A DNA stretch of 14,813 bases, from the NCBI GenBank assembly GCA_013044415.1, contig JABEUO010000128.1, positions 1-14,813 on the forward strand. The letters run 5' to 3'. This document shows, piece by piece, positions 1 to 6,325 of this stretch. Within the stretch, counting starts at the first letter, position 1, and each line of letters opens with the position of its first letter. The notes beneath the pieces were generated by a model. The model was given only the letters and a program-made list of their open reading frames with translations, made no database searches and was not told the DNA's origin. The position numbers were made by a program, and so were the translations under genes. Source of the DNA: Acidimicrobiaceae bacterium (GTDB taxonomy: Bacteria > Actinomycetota > Acidimicrobiia > Acidimicrobiales > Acidimicrobiaceae).

Positions 1-33
1 GCGTGACTCATGTGGCGTGACTCATGTGGCGTG
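1..33. repeat. 14-bp tandem direct repeat at window edge
   Basis: GCGTGACTCATGTG occurs twice head to tail (1-14 and 15-28), followed by the first five bases of a third copy (29-33). It begins exactly at the window edge, so more copies may lie to the left. Each unit contains the near-palindrome TGACTCA. It could be a regulator-binding array or a small slippage repeat; the sequence does not decide. Confidence 0.8.
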
Positions 34-240
34 GATAGCCATCTTCGAAATGTGGATTCTTTGATGGAAAGTTCGTTCGGATTTAGGTGATGTCGACGCT
101 CTTTGCCACTAGTTGAGATCTGTTCGGATGTCTCGAACCTTCATCTCGGTGCGTTGAACCGCCTAGGCATAGTTTCTCATTTCTAGTTCGATGCACGAAG
201 GGAAGTGAAATTGCCATTAGCAAAACTCTTTATGGAGCAG

Positions 241-267
241 CTTTCCAGTAGTTCGGACTGCTGAAAG
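241..267 (+). promoter_or_regulatory. Strong RNA hairpin in leader of first gene
   Basis: CTTT (241-244) pairs with AAAG (264-267), and after one bulged C (245) CAGTAGT (246-252) pairs with ACTGCTG (257-263), including one G-T wobble. The loop is TCGG. No T-run follows on either strand, so it does not look like an intrinsic terminator. The 3' arm overlaps AAAGG (264-268), which would be the Shine-Dalgarno for the alternative TTG start at 278, so it could mask that start. That role is inference. Confidence 0.5.
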
Positions 268-376
268 GTATCCTTGATTGCAGAGCCGATGGATCTTTCG
301 TAATATTTGTCTCGGCGACTTTGTAATTGCTTTTCAGATTAGATTTTTGATAGCAACTTTTCTGGAAGTGCTAGGT

Positions 377-739
377 ATGTCCCTGCCGGGGAATCGGAGG
401 GTCAGTTGGGAGTTTGCAGTGTGGCGCAAAGCTGCTAGTAATCCTAAGTCTTTGGCTGCTGAAGTCAAAGACTTAGTGGTCGCTTACCTCAAGCAGGAGA
501 CCATAGGGCCCTTAAAAGGGATTGGACGCTACCTGGGCTTCGGTGTAGCGGGTTCAGTTTTGGTAGCAGTTGGACTACTGATGCTGATAATTGGTATTTT
601 GCGCCTACTTCAGAGTGAGACGGGGTCGACCTTCACCGGAAACCTTTCGTGGCTTCCGTATTTAATTACGGCGGCAATTGCAACGGTATTTTTGGCAATC
701 ACTGCAATTGCGATTCGGCGACAGCCCAAGCGATTTTAG
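377..739 (+). CDS. Phage-holin-superfamily-like membrane protein
   Basis: A 120-residue protein with a polar N-terminal part (about 1-50) and two hydrophobic helices (about 52-77 and 89-111), ending in a basic tail RRQPKRF. The stretch around VAYLKQETIGPLKGIGRYLG followed by a glycine-rich helix and LLxLLQSE resembles the actinobacterial 'phage holin family' (Phage_holin_3_6 type). These are chromosomal membrane proteins of unknown job, not true lysis holins. I chose the ATG at 377 because GGAAG lies 8 bases upstream and the family pattern begins shortly after. The frame stays open to a TTG at 278, but those 33 codons look like non-coding sequence. It is first of a tight group of four plus-strand genes ending with trmI. 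Confidence 0.75.
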   Translation: MSLPGNRRVSWEFAVWRKAASNPKSLAAEVKDLVVAYLKQETIGPLKGIGRYLGFGVAGSVLVAVGLLMLIIGILRLLQSETGSTFTGNLSWLPYLITAAIATVFLAITAIAIRRQPKRF

Positions 740-756
740 GAAAGGGAGGTCGGAAA

Positions 757-969
757 ATGGACCATTTTGAAAAAAAGATATCTCCTAGTGATATCGAGGC
801 CAAGCTTAGGGAACTCCAAGGCGGGCTTGACAGGGCGAAGGAGACTGCGAGACCGGCGTTGAATTCAATCGGGGCTATCGCCGCGACGGCGGTAGTAGTA
901 ATGGTGTTTTTGGTTGGTGTTAAATTTGGCAGGCGCAAAAACGCTACCGTCGAGGTTAGGCGGATATGA
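757..969 (+). CDS. Small single-helix membrane protein (DUF3618-like)
   Basis: A 70-residue protein. Residues 1-35 are charged and amphipathic (ISPSDIEAKLRELQGGLDRA), followed by one membrane helix (about 37-58) and a basic end (KFGRRK). This layout recalls the DUF3618-type proteins that sit beside holin-like genes in actinobacteria; I suggest the kinship but cannot prove it. The ATG at 757 is well supported by an excellent Shine-Dalgarno, AAAGGGAGG (741-749). It starts 17 bases after the holin-like gene and its TGA overlaps the next ATG (ATGA), which implies translational coupling. The three products may act together at the membrane; no catalytic residues are visible. Confidence 0.75.
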   Translation: MDHFEKKISPSDIEAKLRELQGGLDRAKETARPALNSIGAIAATAVVVMVFLVGVKFGRRKNATVEVRRI

Positions 970-1247
970 GCCAGATGATGAATATATTCATGAGTGTTTT
1001 TCCCAAGGCTGGCGGCGGGGGAGGACCCAAAGCTAAAAGAGGTGTTCGAGGAGGTTTTACCCTTGATACCTTGCTCAGACGGGGTAGTCGATCTACCTGG
1101 TCACCGGTAGCGGCGATTTCAATGTCGATAATTGCCATCAGATGGTTGAAGAAGAGAATGGGGCCCAAAACCATATCCATGACGGTTAGACCAGGCGAAA
1201 GTTACATCGTGTCCTCAATCCCTAAATCAAGGGGCACGAATCGCTAG
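966..1247 (+). CDS. Unrecognised small membrane protein
   Basis: I do not recognise this 93-residue protein. It has a short hydrophobic start, a glycine run (16-20) in a basic segment, one moderately hydrophobic helix (about 46-59, SPVAAISMSIIAIRWL), a basic patch KKRMGPK, and an end containing RPGESYIVSSIPKS. It overlaps the gene before it by 4 bases (ATGA), and its TAG shares its last G with the GTG start of trmI (TAGTG). That tight packing is the best evidence that it is real. No Shine-Dalgarno is obvious, which fits coupled translation. Strongly basic overall; it could be an inner-membrane partner of the two preceding proteins. Confidence 0.62.
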   Translation: MSQMMNIFMSVFPKAGGGGGPKAKRGVRGGFTLDTLLRRGSRSTWSPVAAISMSIIAIRWLKKRMGPKTISMTVRPGESYIVSSIPKSRGTNR

Positions 1248-2149
1248 TGTCTCACCAAGAGCCGGAGGGCACTGACGAAATCGTTTTGGATGGTTCGGAT
1301 AGTAACTCAGATAGATCCGGGGAGACCACGATCGTTTCTGAGGGGGAAGTTTCTGAGGGGGAAATAGTAGTTCTGGTCGACTCCAGACAGAGGAAAACCA
1401 TGTCTAGGGTAAAGTCGGGGGGATCGTCTCATACTCATTGGGGGACCATACGCCACGACGACCTTATTGGAATCGGCTATGGCCAACAGGTGCTTTCCAG
1501 TAAGAATAAACCGTATCGTGTTTTTAAGGCGACCCTGTCGGAGTTTATCTATGCAATGCCCAGAGGGGCCCAGGTCATCTACCCGAAGGATCTTGCTCAG
1601 ATCTTGTTCAACCTCGACCTATTTCCCGGAGCGAGAGTTTTGGAATCTGGAGTAGGTTCGGGTGCTCTTTCGACCTCCTTGGTGCGAGCCGGAGCTCTGG
1701 TTGACGGCGTCGAATTACGGGAAGAGTTTGCCTCAATCGCCATGAAGAATCTCCGTTCGCTAGTGACTCCCGACCTGTGGAACAATTATCGAATTCGACT
1801 AGGCAACGCATATGAAGACGACCTGGGATCTGGCTACGATCGAGCAGTACTCGACTTACCGGAACCTTGGAAGGCGCTGGATGGTGTGAGGTCAGCGATC
1901 TCGCAGACGGGAATTCTTTGTTGCTTCGTGACAAACATCACCCAACTCATGGAGTTGCATGAGGCTCTGCCACGAGCGGGCTTTACTTTGGTCACCTCAT
2001 CAGAGACCTTGGAGCGAGAGTGGTACTTAAACGGAAGAATCGCTAGGCCGCAGCATAGAATGACCGCTCACAGCGGCTTTATTACTACGGCTAGGGTGGC
2101 GCCACCAAGGATAAAGGTTGCCGGCCAACCGATACTTGATTTGTCATAG
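1247..2149 (+). CDS. trmI: tRNA (adenine(58)-N1)-methyltransferase TrmI
   Basis: SAM-dependent enzyme that makes 1-methyladenosine at position 58 in the T-loop of tRNAs; the family acts as a cytoplasmic tetramer. The 300-residue protein has an N-terminal small domain (about 38-105, with HTHWG and HDDLIG), the family block MPRGAQVIYPKD (104-115), the SAM-binding motif I VLESGVGSGAL (131-141), the active-site segment VLDLPEPW (201-208, D203), TQL (232-234), and the family end block RPxHRM...HSGF (267-278). The first 37 residues are an extra acidic, Ser/Glu-rich extension containing a perfect 15-bp in-frame tandem duplication (1334-1363). The GTG start overlaps the preceding stop, so translation is probably coupled. 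In M. tuberculosis, trmI (Rv2118c) likewise sits beside mpa. Confidence 0.93.
   Translation: MSHQEPEGTDEIVLDGSDSNSDRSGETTIVSEGEVSEGEIVVLVDSRQRKTMSRVKSGGSSHTHWGTIRHDDLIGIGYGQQVLSSKNKPYRVFKATLSEFIYAMPRGAQVIYPKDLAQILFNLDLFPGARVLESGVGSGALSTSLVRAGALVDGVELREEFASIAMKNLRSLVTPDLWNNYRIRLGNAYEDDLGSGYDRAVLDLPEPWKALDGVRSAISQTGILCCFVTNITQLMELHEALPRAGFTLVTSSETLEREWYLNGRIARPQHRMTAHSGFITTARVAPPRIKVAGQPILDLS
1334..1363 (+). repeat. Perfect 15-bp tandem duplication inside trmI
   Basis: GTTTCTGAGGGGGAA is present twice in tandem (1334-1348 and 1349-1363), in frame, encoding VSEGE-VSEGE at residues 30-39. It lies at the junction of the acidic extension and the conserved domain. The identity at nucleotide level suggests a recent slippage event. 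Confidence 0.95.
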
Positions 2150-2157
2150 AGGACAAA

Positions 2158-2241
2158 GGGCCCCAGGCGAGCTGAACTACAAAAGCACTACGACTGCCTG
2201 TGGCGGGAATCCCCCGGATTAAACCGTGGGGAGGCCCAATG
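2158..2241 (+). promoter_or_regulatory. Possible structured RNA masking a ribosome site
   Basis: GGGCCCC (2158-2164) can pair with GGGG-A-GGCCC (2230-2237 plus one bulged A at 2232), closing a roughly 80-base region. AGGC/GCCT (2165-2168 with 2196-2199) can form an inner stem. Alternatively CCCC+CGG (2211-2217) pairs locally with CCG+GGGG (2224-2231, bulged T at 2227) around the loop ATTAAA. The two folds share GGGG 2228-2231, which is also the Shine-Dalgarno of the ATG at 2239, so they exclude each other. This is the logic of a translational riboswitch, but I recognise no known class and the sequence is simply GC-rich, so chance pairing is possible. Confidence 0.3.
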
Positions 2242-2292
2242 AAAGTTGAATTAAAGCTCAAGGAAACTTATCGAGAAATCGGTGCGCCATGA
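2239..2292 (+). CDS. Possible 17-codon peptide frame
   Basis: An ATG with a strong Shine-Dalgarno (GGGGAGG, 2228-2234, spacing 4) opens a 17-codon frame, MKVELKLKETYREIGAP, ending in TGA. It could be a leader peptide under the folding region just upstream, the remnant of a lost gene, or chance. The first residues vaguely recall MoaD/ThiS-like starts, but no frame continues the resemblance. It runs toward the 3' end of the ferredoxin gene on the other strand. Confidence 0.18.
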   Translation: MKVELKLKETYREIGAP

Positions 2293-2313
2293 ACCCCCGG
2301 GGTTCCTCCATGG
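2287..2313. repeat. Palindrome between trmI and the ferredoxin gene
   Basis: GAACCCCCGGGGTTC (2291-2305) is a perfect odd palindrome. CCATG (2287-2291) and CATGG (2309-2313) extend it around a 4-base bulge. It lies where transcripts from trmI and from the minus-strand ferredoxin gene converge, so a shared transcription-stopping role is conceivable, but neither side has a T-run and the loop is too short as a simple hairpin. Confidence 0.4.
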
Positions 2314-2386
2314 ATTTACTGGCTCCAATTGGGGTCTAGGTCCTGACCGGAAATGGAGGGTCCACGGGGGAGGAAGCGGAGAGCGA

Positions 2387-2623
2387 CTAGAGGTCCTCAA
2401 CGAATATACATTCACCTGGACATTCTTCAGAGGCTTCTACGACTGCATCTTGCAAGTCGTCAGGTACATCCGCCATTTGTGCACTACCACCCGGTTCGTT
2501 TAGGACGGTCGTCCCCTCCTTCACGTAGGCCAACCCGTCGTCCAAAAGGGTAAAAACGGCCGGCGCAATCTCTTCGCAGAGTCCATCTCCGGTGCAGAGA
2601 TCCTGGTCAATCCAGACCTTCAT
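2387..2623 (-). CDS. Small 3Fe-4S-type ferredoxin
   Basis: A 78-residue acidic electron-transfer protein. It shows the pattern of single-cluster bacterial ferredoxins: C10-x2-D13-x2-C16 near the N-terminus and C68-P near the C-terminus (EECPGEC). Asp13 replaces the usual second cysteine, favouring a 3Fe-4S cluster as in ferredoxins serving P450s or Rieske oxygenases. C72, two residues after CPG, is an extra cysteine where Ala is usual. The ATG at 2623 has AGAGGA 7 bases upstream; the adjoining TTG at 2626 is less well spaced. It is transcribed divergently from arc. I recall a small ferredoxin beside arc in other actinobacteria; its redox partner is unknown and no P450 or reductase gene lies in the window. 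Confidence 0.88.
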   Translation of the reverse strand: MKVWIDQDLCTGDGLCEEIAPAVFTLLDDGLAYVKEGTTVLNEPGGSAQMADVPDDLQDAVVEASEECPGECIFVEDL

Positions 2624-2661
2624 CAAAAATTCCTCTCATGAATCAGTCAGCGGCTAGTCAA

Positions 2662-2677
2662 CTATGTCGAGCCATAG
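2662..2677. repeat. Short inverted repeat in fdx-arc divergent spacer
   Basis: CTATG (2662-2666) and CATAG (2673-2677) flank TCGAGC, forming an operator-sized dyad about 40 bases upstream of the ferredoxin start. It could bind a regulator of the divergent ferredoxin/arc promoters. No regulator family can be named from it. Confidence 0.25.
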
Positions 2678-2764
2678 GGCCTGAGCCGTTCAACAGTAAT
2701 TAGTGAATCTAATCTGACTCTGAAAATATGGTGTTGCGAAGTCCAAGAGAAGCTAAAGCCATAG

Positions 2765-2792
2765 TTGCAATGTTGCAGATCTGGTGTAGCGT
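2765..2792 (+). promoter_or_regulatory. Candidate promoter of the arc operon
   Basis: TTGCAA (2765-2770) and TAGCGT (2787-2792) are separated by 16 bases and lie about 30 bases upstream of the arc start. Each matches the housekeeping consensus only partly (4/6 and 3/6). The location is right for the operon, which starts here divergently from the ferredoxin gene; the assignment is tentative. Confidence 0.25.
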
Positions 2793-2810
2793 GAGGGTTA
2801 GCAGAGGCTC

Positions 2811-2816
2811 GGGAGG
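2811..2816 (+). promoter_or_regulatory. Ribosome binding site deciding the arc start
   Basis: GGGAGG lies just ahead of three in-frame starts: GTG 2816, TTG 2819, ATG 2822. It overlaps the GTG and leaves 2 bases to the TTG and 5 to the ATG, so only the ATG has workable spacing. Confidence 0.6.
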
Positions 2817-2821
2817 TGTTG

Positions 2822-4582
2822 ATGTCAGACGGTTTTGACCAAGGTGATCGCCTTGAAGCATCAGAAGGCTTGACGTCGGAGGAGCGGGTAAGACTCCTCG
2901 AGGCTGACGTCTTGGAACTGAGGAGACGACTCCAGGACGCGCCAATGAAAGTTCGGGCTCTTGAAGAGAAGTTGCTTGAGGTGTCGGGTCAATTGGCCCA
3001 GGCTGTGGCGAAGAACGAGAAGCTGACCTTTACCCTCCAACAGGCCCGGGAACATATAGCAACGTTACGTGAAGAGGTAGAGAAGCTCACTCAGCCACCG
3101 TCTGCCTATGGGGTCTTCGTGGGATCTAACGATGATGACACTGTCGATATCATCACTTCCGGGAGGAAGATGCGAGTTGCCCTCCATCCCGATCTTGAAC
3201 CCTCGGAACTGCGGCCTGGGCAGGAGGTTGTACTAAACGAATCCTTTTCGGTGATACTGGCGAGGAATCCCGATCTTTCCGGCGAGGTCGTCACGGTGAA
3301 AGAGGTGATGGAGGATGGAAAGAGGGTACTGGTCGTAGGAAGGGCCGACGAGGAGCGGGTGGCTGAGATGGCCGGGGATTTGCTAGGTACTAAGCTCCGG
3401 TCTGGGGATAGCGTTCTGTTTGACTCCCGCACAAACCTTCTCCTTGAAAAGCTCCCTCGTCCTGAGGTCGAGGAACTTGTCTTGGAGGAAGTTCCCGATG
3501 TTACCTACGAAGACGTTGGTGGCTTAGATCGGCAGATCGAGGAGATCACCGACGCTGTCGAGCTTCCGTTCTTGCACCGCCACCTCTTTGCTAACTACCG
3601 ACTCCCAGCTCCCAAGGGCATTCTTTTATACGGACCGCCAGGTTGTGGAAAGACTCTAATAGCCAAGGCGGTTGCAAACTCATTAGCCAAGAAGGTCGCC
3701 GCCCTTACAAACAACGCTGCGGTTCGATCCTATTTCTTAAATGTAAAGGGCCCCGAGCTACTAAATAAGTACGTTGGTGAAACCGAAAGGCAGATTCGAT
3801 TAATCTTTCAGAGGGCTAGAGAAAAGGCTGAAGAAGGGGTTCCAGTTATCGTCTTTTTTGACGAGATGGACTCCTTGTTTAGGACTAGGGGAACAGGAAT
3901 CAGTTCCGATATGGAGTCGACGATCGTTCCTCAGCTCTTGGCCGAGATTGACGGTGTAGAAGCCCTTAGGAACGTCATAGTAATAGGCGCTTCTAACAGG
4001 GAAGACCTTATTGACCCTGCGATTCTTCGTCCTGGTCGCCTGGACGTGAAGATAAAGATAGAGAGGCCCGACGAGTCAGCAGCAGCCTCGATCTTCTCGC
4101 GCTACCTAACTCCTGACCTCCCTTATGGCGCTTCGGAGATTGCTTCTCTCGGAGGTGGGGAGATTGAGAAGGCCATACGAATAATGATCGAAAAGACTGT
4201 GCAGGAGATGTATCGAACCGACGAGGATAACAGATTCCTCGAGGTGACATACCAAGGTGGCGACAAAGAGATCCTCTATTACAAGGACTTCTCTTCCGGA
4301 GCGATGATAGAAAATATCGTTAGGAGGGCAAAGAAGTTAGCTATCAAACGTGAGATCGCTGGCCAGGTGGGTGGGATTACGACCGATGACCTCATCCAAT
4401 CGATCGCCAAAGAGTACAAAGAACATGAAGATTTACCGAATACCACCAATCCTGATGACTGGGCAAAAATCTCAGGTAAGAAGGGTGAGAGGATCATTTA
4501 CGTCCGAACACTTGTTACACAAGGTAAGGAAGCAAAAGGCGGTCGGTCCATCGAGAGGGTTGGAACCGGACAGTATCTATAA
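2822..4582 (+). CDS. arc: Proteasome-activating AAA ATPase ARC/Mpa
   Basis: Hexameric ring ATPase that binds Pup on tagged proteins, unfolds them and threads them into the 20S proteasome. The 586-residue protein shows, in order: an N-terminal coiled coil (about 17-92) that docks the Pup helix; an interdomain OB-fold region (about 95-215) with SGEVVTVKEV; one AAA domain with Walker A GPPGCGKT (271-278), Walker B VIVFFDE (342-348) and the sensor/arginine-finger region (GASNREDLIDPAILRPGRLD); and a C-terminal GQYL (583-586), the anchor that opens the PrcA gate. Three start codons stand in a row, GTG-TTG-ATG (2816-2824). I chose the ATG at 2822 because GGGAGG (2811-2816) ends 5 bases before it and overlaps the GTG. 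dop follows after 29 bases. Confidence 0.96.
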   Translation: MSDGFDQGDRLEASEGLTSEERVRLLEADVLELRRRLQDAPMKVRALEEKLLEVSGQLAQAVAKNEKLTFTLQQAREHIATLREEVEKLTQPPSAYGVFVGSNDDDTVDIITSGRKMRVALHPDLEPSELRPGQEVVLNESFSVILARNPDLSGEVVTVKEVMEDGKRVLVVGRADEERVAEMAGDLLGTKLRSGDSVLFDSRTNLLLEKLPRPEVEELVLEEVPDVTYEDVGGLDRQIEEITDAVELPFLHRHLFANYRLPAPKGILLYGPPGCGKTLIAKAVANSLAKKVAALTNNAAVRSYFLNVKGPELLNKYVGETERQIRLIFQRAREKAEEGVPVIVFFDEMDSLFRTRGTGISSDMESTIVPQLLAEIDGVEALRNVIVIGASNREDLIDPAILRPGRLDVKIKIERPDESAAASIFSRYLTPDLPYGASEIASLGGGEIEKAIRIMIEKTVQEMYRTDEDNRFLEVTYQGGDKEILYYKDFSSGAMIENIVRRAKKLAIKREIAGQVGGITTDDLIQSIAKEYKEHEDLPNTTNPDDWAKISGKKGERIIYVRTLVTQGKEAKGGRSIERVGTGQYL

Positions 4583-4611
4583 CCACTGGCTGCAAAAGTA
4601 GATGGAGAGGG

Positions 4612-6111
4612 GTGAGTTTGTCGATTCCAAAGGTTTGTGGGATTGAAACCGAATATGGCATTACGATGCCCAAGACGGCAGACGCAAATCCCATTACTGC
4701 GTCTTCGATACTTATCAATGCCTTTGTAAATGAGATATCAGGAAAGGTGGGTTGGGATTTTGAGGACGAAGCTCCGGGGCACGACGCCAGGGGCTTCAAT
4801 CTCGAGGGATCGTTGCCTCCCGAGGTCGAGACCCACTTAGTAAATACCGTTCTTACAAACGGGGCAAGGTTTTACGTAGATCATGCACACCCCGAGTACT
4901 CCTCTCCTGAGTGTCTAAATCCAAAAGAAGCCGTGCTCTACGATAAAGCCGGTGAGTTGGTTCTTAGGAAGGCAATGTCCGCTGCAAAGAGGGCGCTACC
5001 CAATGACCAGGAAATCGTGGTCTACAAGAATAATTCCGATCGAAAGGGCAACTCGTATGGTTGCCACGAGAACTACATAATGGATCGGCAGGTACCGTTC
5101 AACAAGATTGTCAAGCAGGTAACCCCATTCTTTGTTACCAGGCAGATATATTGCGGTTCAGGGAAGGTGGGTAGTGAATTCGCTAATATTGCTAAATGGG
5201 AAGTGCCATTCCAGATTTCTCAACGGGCAGACTTTTTTGAAGAAGTTGTTGGCTTAGAGACCACCCTTAAAAGACCGATTGTTAATACTCGGGATGAACC
5301 ACACGCAGACGCCACAAGATATCGCAGGCTTCACGTTATATTGGGTGATGCAAATATGTCTCAATTCTCAAGCTATTTAAAGCTCGGGACTACGGCCCTT
5401 GTACTTTCGATGATCGAAGATTCCTTTTTGGACGAGGCTGATTTGGCGATAGAGGATCCGGTTGGATCGCTGCGAAAAGTCTCCTGGGACCTGTCTCTGT
5501 CGGCCCAGCTTTCCAGAGTGAGTGGCGGAAGTATATCCGCTCTCGACCTCCAGTGGGAGTTTTTGCGACTAGCTCAGAAGTATGCAATTCAGAGGGGAAC
5601 TGAAGTCATTGGCGGAGACGACCTTGGAGAAGAAATTCTACTGAATTGGGAAGAGACCCTTCAGGCCCTTGAGGTGGACCCAATGTCTTTAGCAGACAGG
5701 CTCGACTGGGTTGCCAAATATCAGCTAGTTTTGGGTTACATGGAGAGACACAGTCTGGACTGGGATGACCCCAAGCTCGCTGCGATTGATCTGCAGTACC
5801 ACGACATTAGGCCCGAAAAGTCGCTTTTCCATCGTCTTGGCATTAGATCAATCTGGAGCGATGCGGAGGCCGAACTGGCCACTTATTCTCCTCCCAGAGG
5901 GACAAGGGCTTACTTTAGAGGTAAATGTCTCGAGAAGTACCCGAGAAATGTTGCGGCTGCCAACTGGGACTCGATAATCTTTGACCTTGGACGAGATCCC
6001 CTTAGGAGAGTTCCGATGATGGATCCCCTCAGAGGGACGGCGAAGCATGTCGATGAGTTAATTGATAGATGTGATACCGCACAGGAGTTATTGGACGCTC
6101 TAGGAACTTAG
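4612..6111 (+). CDS. dop: Pup deamidase/depupylase Dop
   Basis: Dop deamidates Pup ending in Gln and removes Pup from conjugates, using ATP as cofactor in a glutamine-synthetase-like fold. The 499-residue protein starts with CGIETEYGI (E12, E14, cofactor site). It carries the Dop-loop insertion (about 45-80, WDFEDEAPGHDARG) that PafA lacks, the nucleophilic aspartate in FYVDHAHPEYS (D90), GNSYGCHENY (146-155) and NTRDEPHADA (225-234). The insertion and the HAHPEY variant separate it from its paralogue PafA at 7918. Start: GTG 4612 has GGAG 4 bases upstream; an in-frame TTG at 4618 is better spaced from GAGAGG, so two residues may be missing from the true product. Because Pup here already ends in Glu, depupylation is the role that matters. 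pup follows after 10 bases. Confidence 0.95.
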   Translation: MSLSIPKVCGIETEYGITMPKTADANPITASSILINAFVNEISGKVGWDFEDEAPGHDARGFNLEGSLPPEVETHLVNTVLTNGARFYVDHAHPEYSSPECLNPKEAVLYDKAGELVLRKAMSAAKRALPNDQEIVVYKNNSDRKGNSYGCHENYIMDRQVPFNKIVKQVTPFFVTRQIYCGSGKVGSEFANIAKWEVPFQISQRADFFEEVVGLETTLKRPIVNTRDEPHADATRYRRLHVILGDANMSQFSSYLKLGTTALVLSMIEDSFLDEADLAIEDPVGSLRKVSWDLSLSAQLSRVSGGSISALDLQWEFLRLAQKYAIQRGTEVIGGDDLGEEILLNWEETLQALEVDPMSLADRLDWVAKYQLVLGYMERHSLDWDDPKLAAIDLQYHDIRPEKSLFHRLGIRSIWSDAEAELATYSPPRGTRAYFRGKCLEKYPRNVAAANWDSIIFDLGRDPLRRVPMMDPLRGTAKHVDELIDRCDTAQELLDALGT

Positions 6112-6121
6112 GAGACAGGTT

Positions 6122-6325
6122 ATGCCTGAAAGAGAGATGAAGAAGAGGTCAGCTCCTTCGGCACGCGAGTCTGAAGAGGCACAGCCGCAGGAAGCATCGG
6201 GCAAGAACAAAGAGGGGGAAGATCTCAAGGCTAAACTCGATGCAGTGCTGGATGAGATTGATGAAGTTTTGGAGGATAACGCCGAGGAGTTTGTTAGAAA
6301 CTATGTGCAAAAAGGTGGCGAGTAG
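6122..6325 (+). CDS. pup: Prokaryotic ubiquitin-like protein Pup
   Basis: A 67-residue, mostly disordered, acidic tag protein joined by isopeptide bond to lysines of proteins destined for the proteasome. The N-terminal half is polar and disordered, with KKRSAPS, as needed to start unfolding in the ARC pore. The C-terminal half contains the ARC-binding helix (about 33-60, KLDAVLDEIDEVLEDNAEEF) and ends VRNYVQKGGE. The last residue is a genomically encoded Glu, not Gln, so PafA can use it directly. ATG 6122 has AGGAG (6110-6114) 7 bases upstream, overlapping the dop stop. An internal ATG at 6137 (MKKRSAP) is possible but has no comparable site. Confidence 0.97.
   Translation: MPEREMKKRSAPSARESEEAQPQEASGKNKEGEDLKAKLDAVLDEIDEVLEDNAEEFVRNYVQKGGE

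Larger units (their letters stand above)
1..376. other. Gene-free stretch upstream of the holin-like gene
   Basis: I see no convincing coding region on either strand here. It contains the tandem repeat at the left edge, a short inverted repeat (GTTCG / CGAAC, around 122-138) and the strong hairpin at 241-267. A TTG at 278 could extend the first gene upstream by 33 codons. The stretch most likely holds the promoter and leader of the genes starting at 377, but I could not pick out a clear -35/-10 pair. Confidence 0.5.

Noticed and set aside
278..376. Upstream extension of the first gene from TTG 278
   Set aside because: The 33 extra codons look non-coding and precede the family-like sequence; ATG 377 has a better-placed GGAAG. 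Kept only as an alternative.
649..756. Upstream extension of the 70-residue gene
   Set aside because: It would overlap the holin-like gene in another frame by about 90 bases; AAAGGGAGG fixes the start at 757.
2239..2292. MoaD/ThiS-like start in the 17-codon frame
   Set aside because: Only about a dozen residues resemble it, and no continuation is found in any frame after the TGA.
2291..2305. Palindrome as intrinsic bidirectional terminator
   Set aside because: The central loop is one base and no T-run follows on either strand.
2282..2553. Two plus-strand open frames across the ferredoxin gene
   Set aside because: They are antisense to a clear ferredoxin with its cysteine motif, and their products are rich in Arg/Pro with no recognisable pattern.
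3106..3432. 108-codon minus-strand frame within arc
   Set aside because: Ser/Thr-rich shadow of the arc coding frame; no start site or motif.
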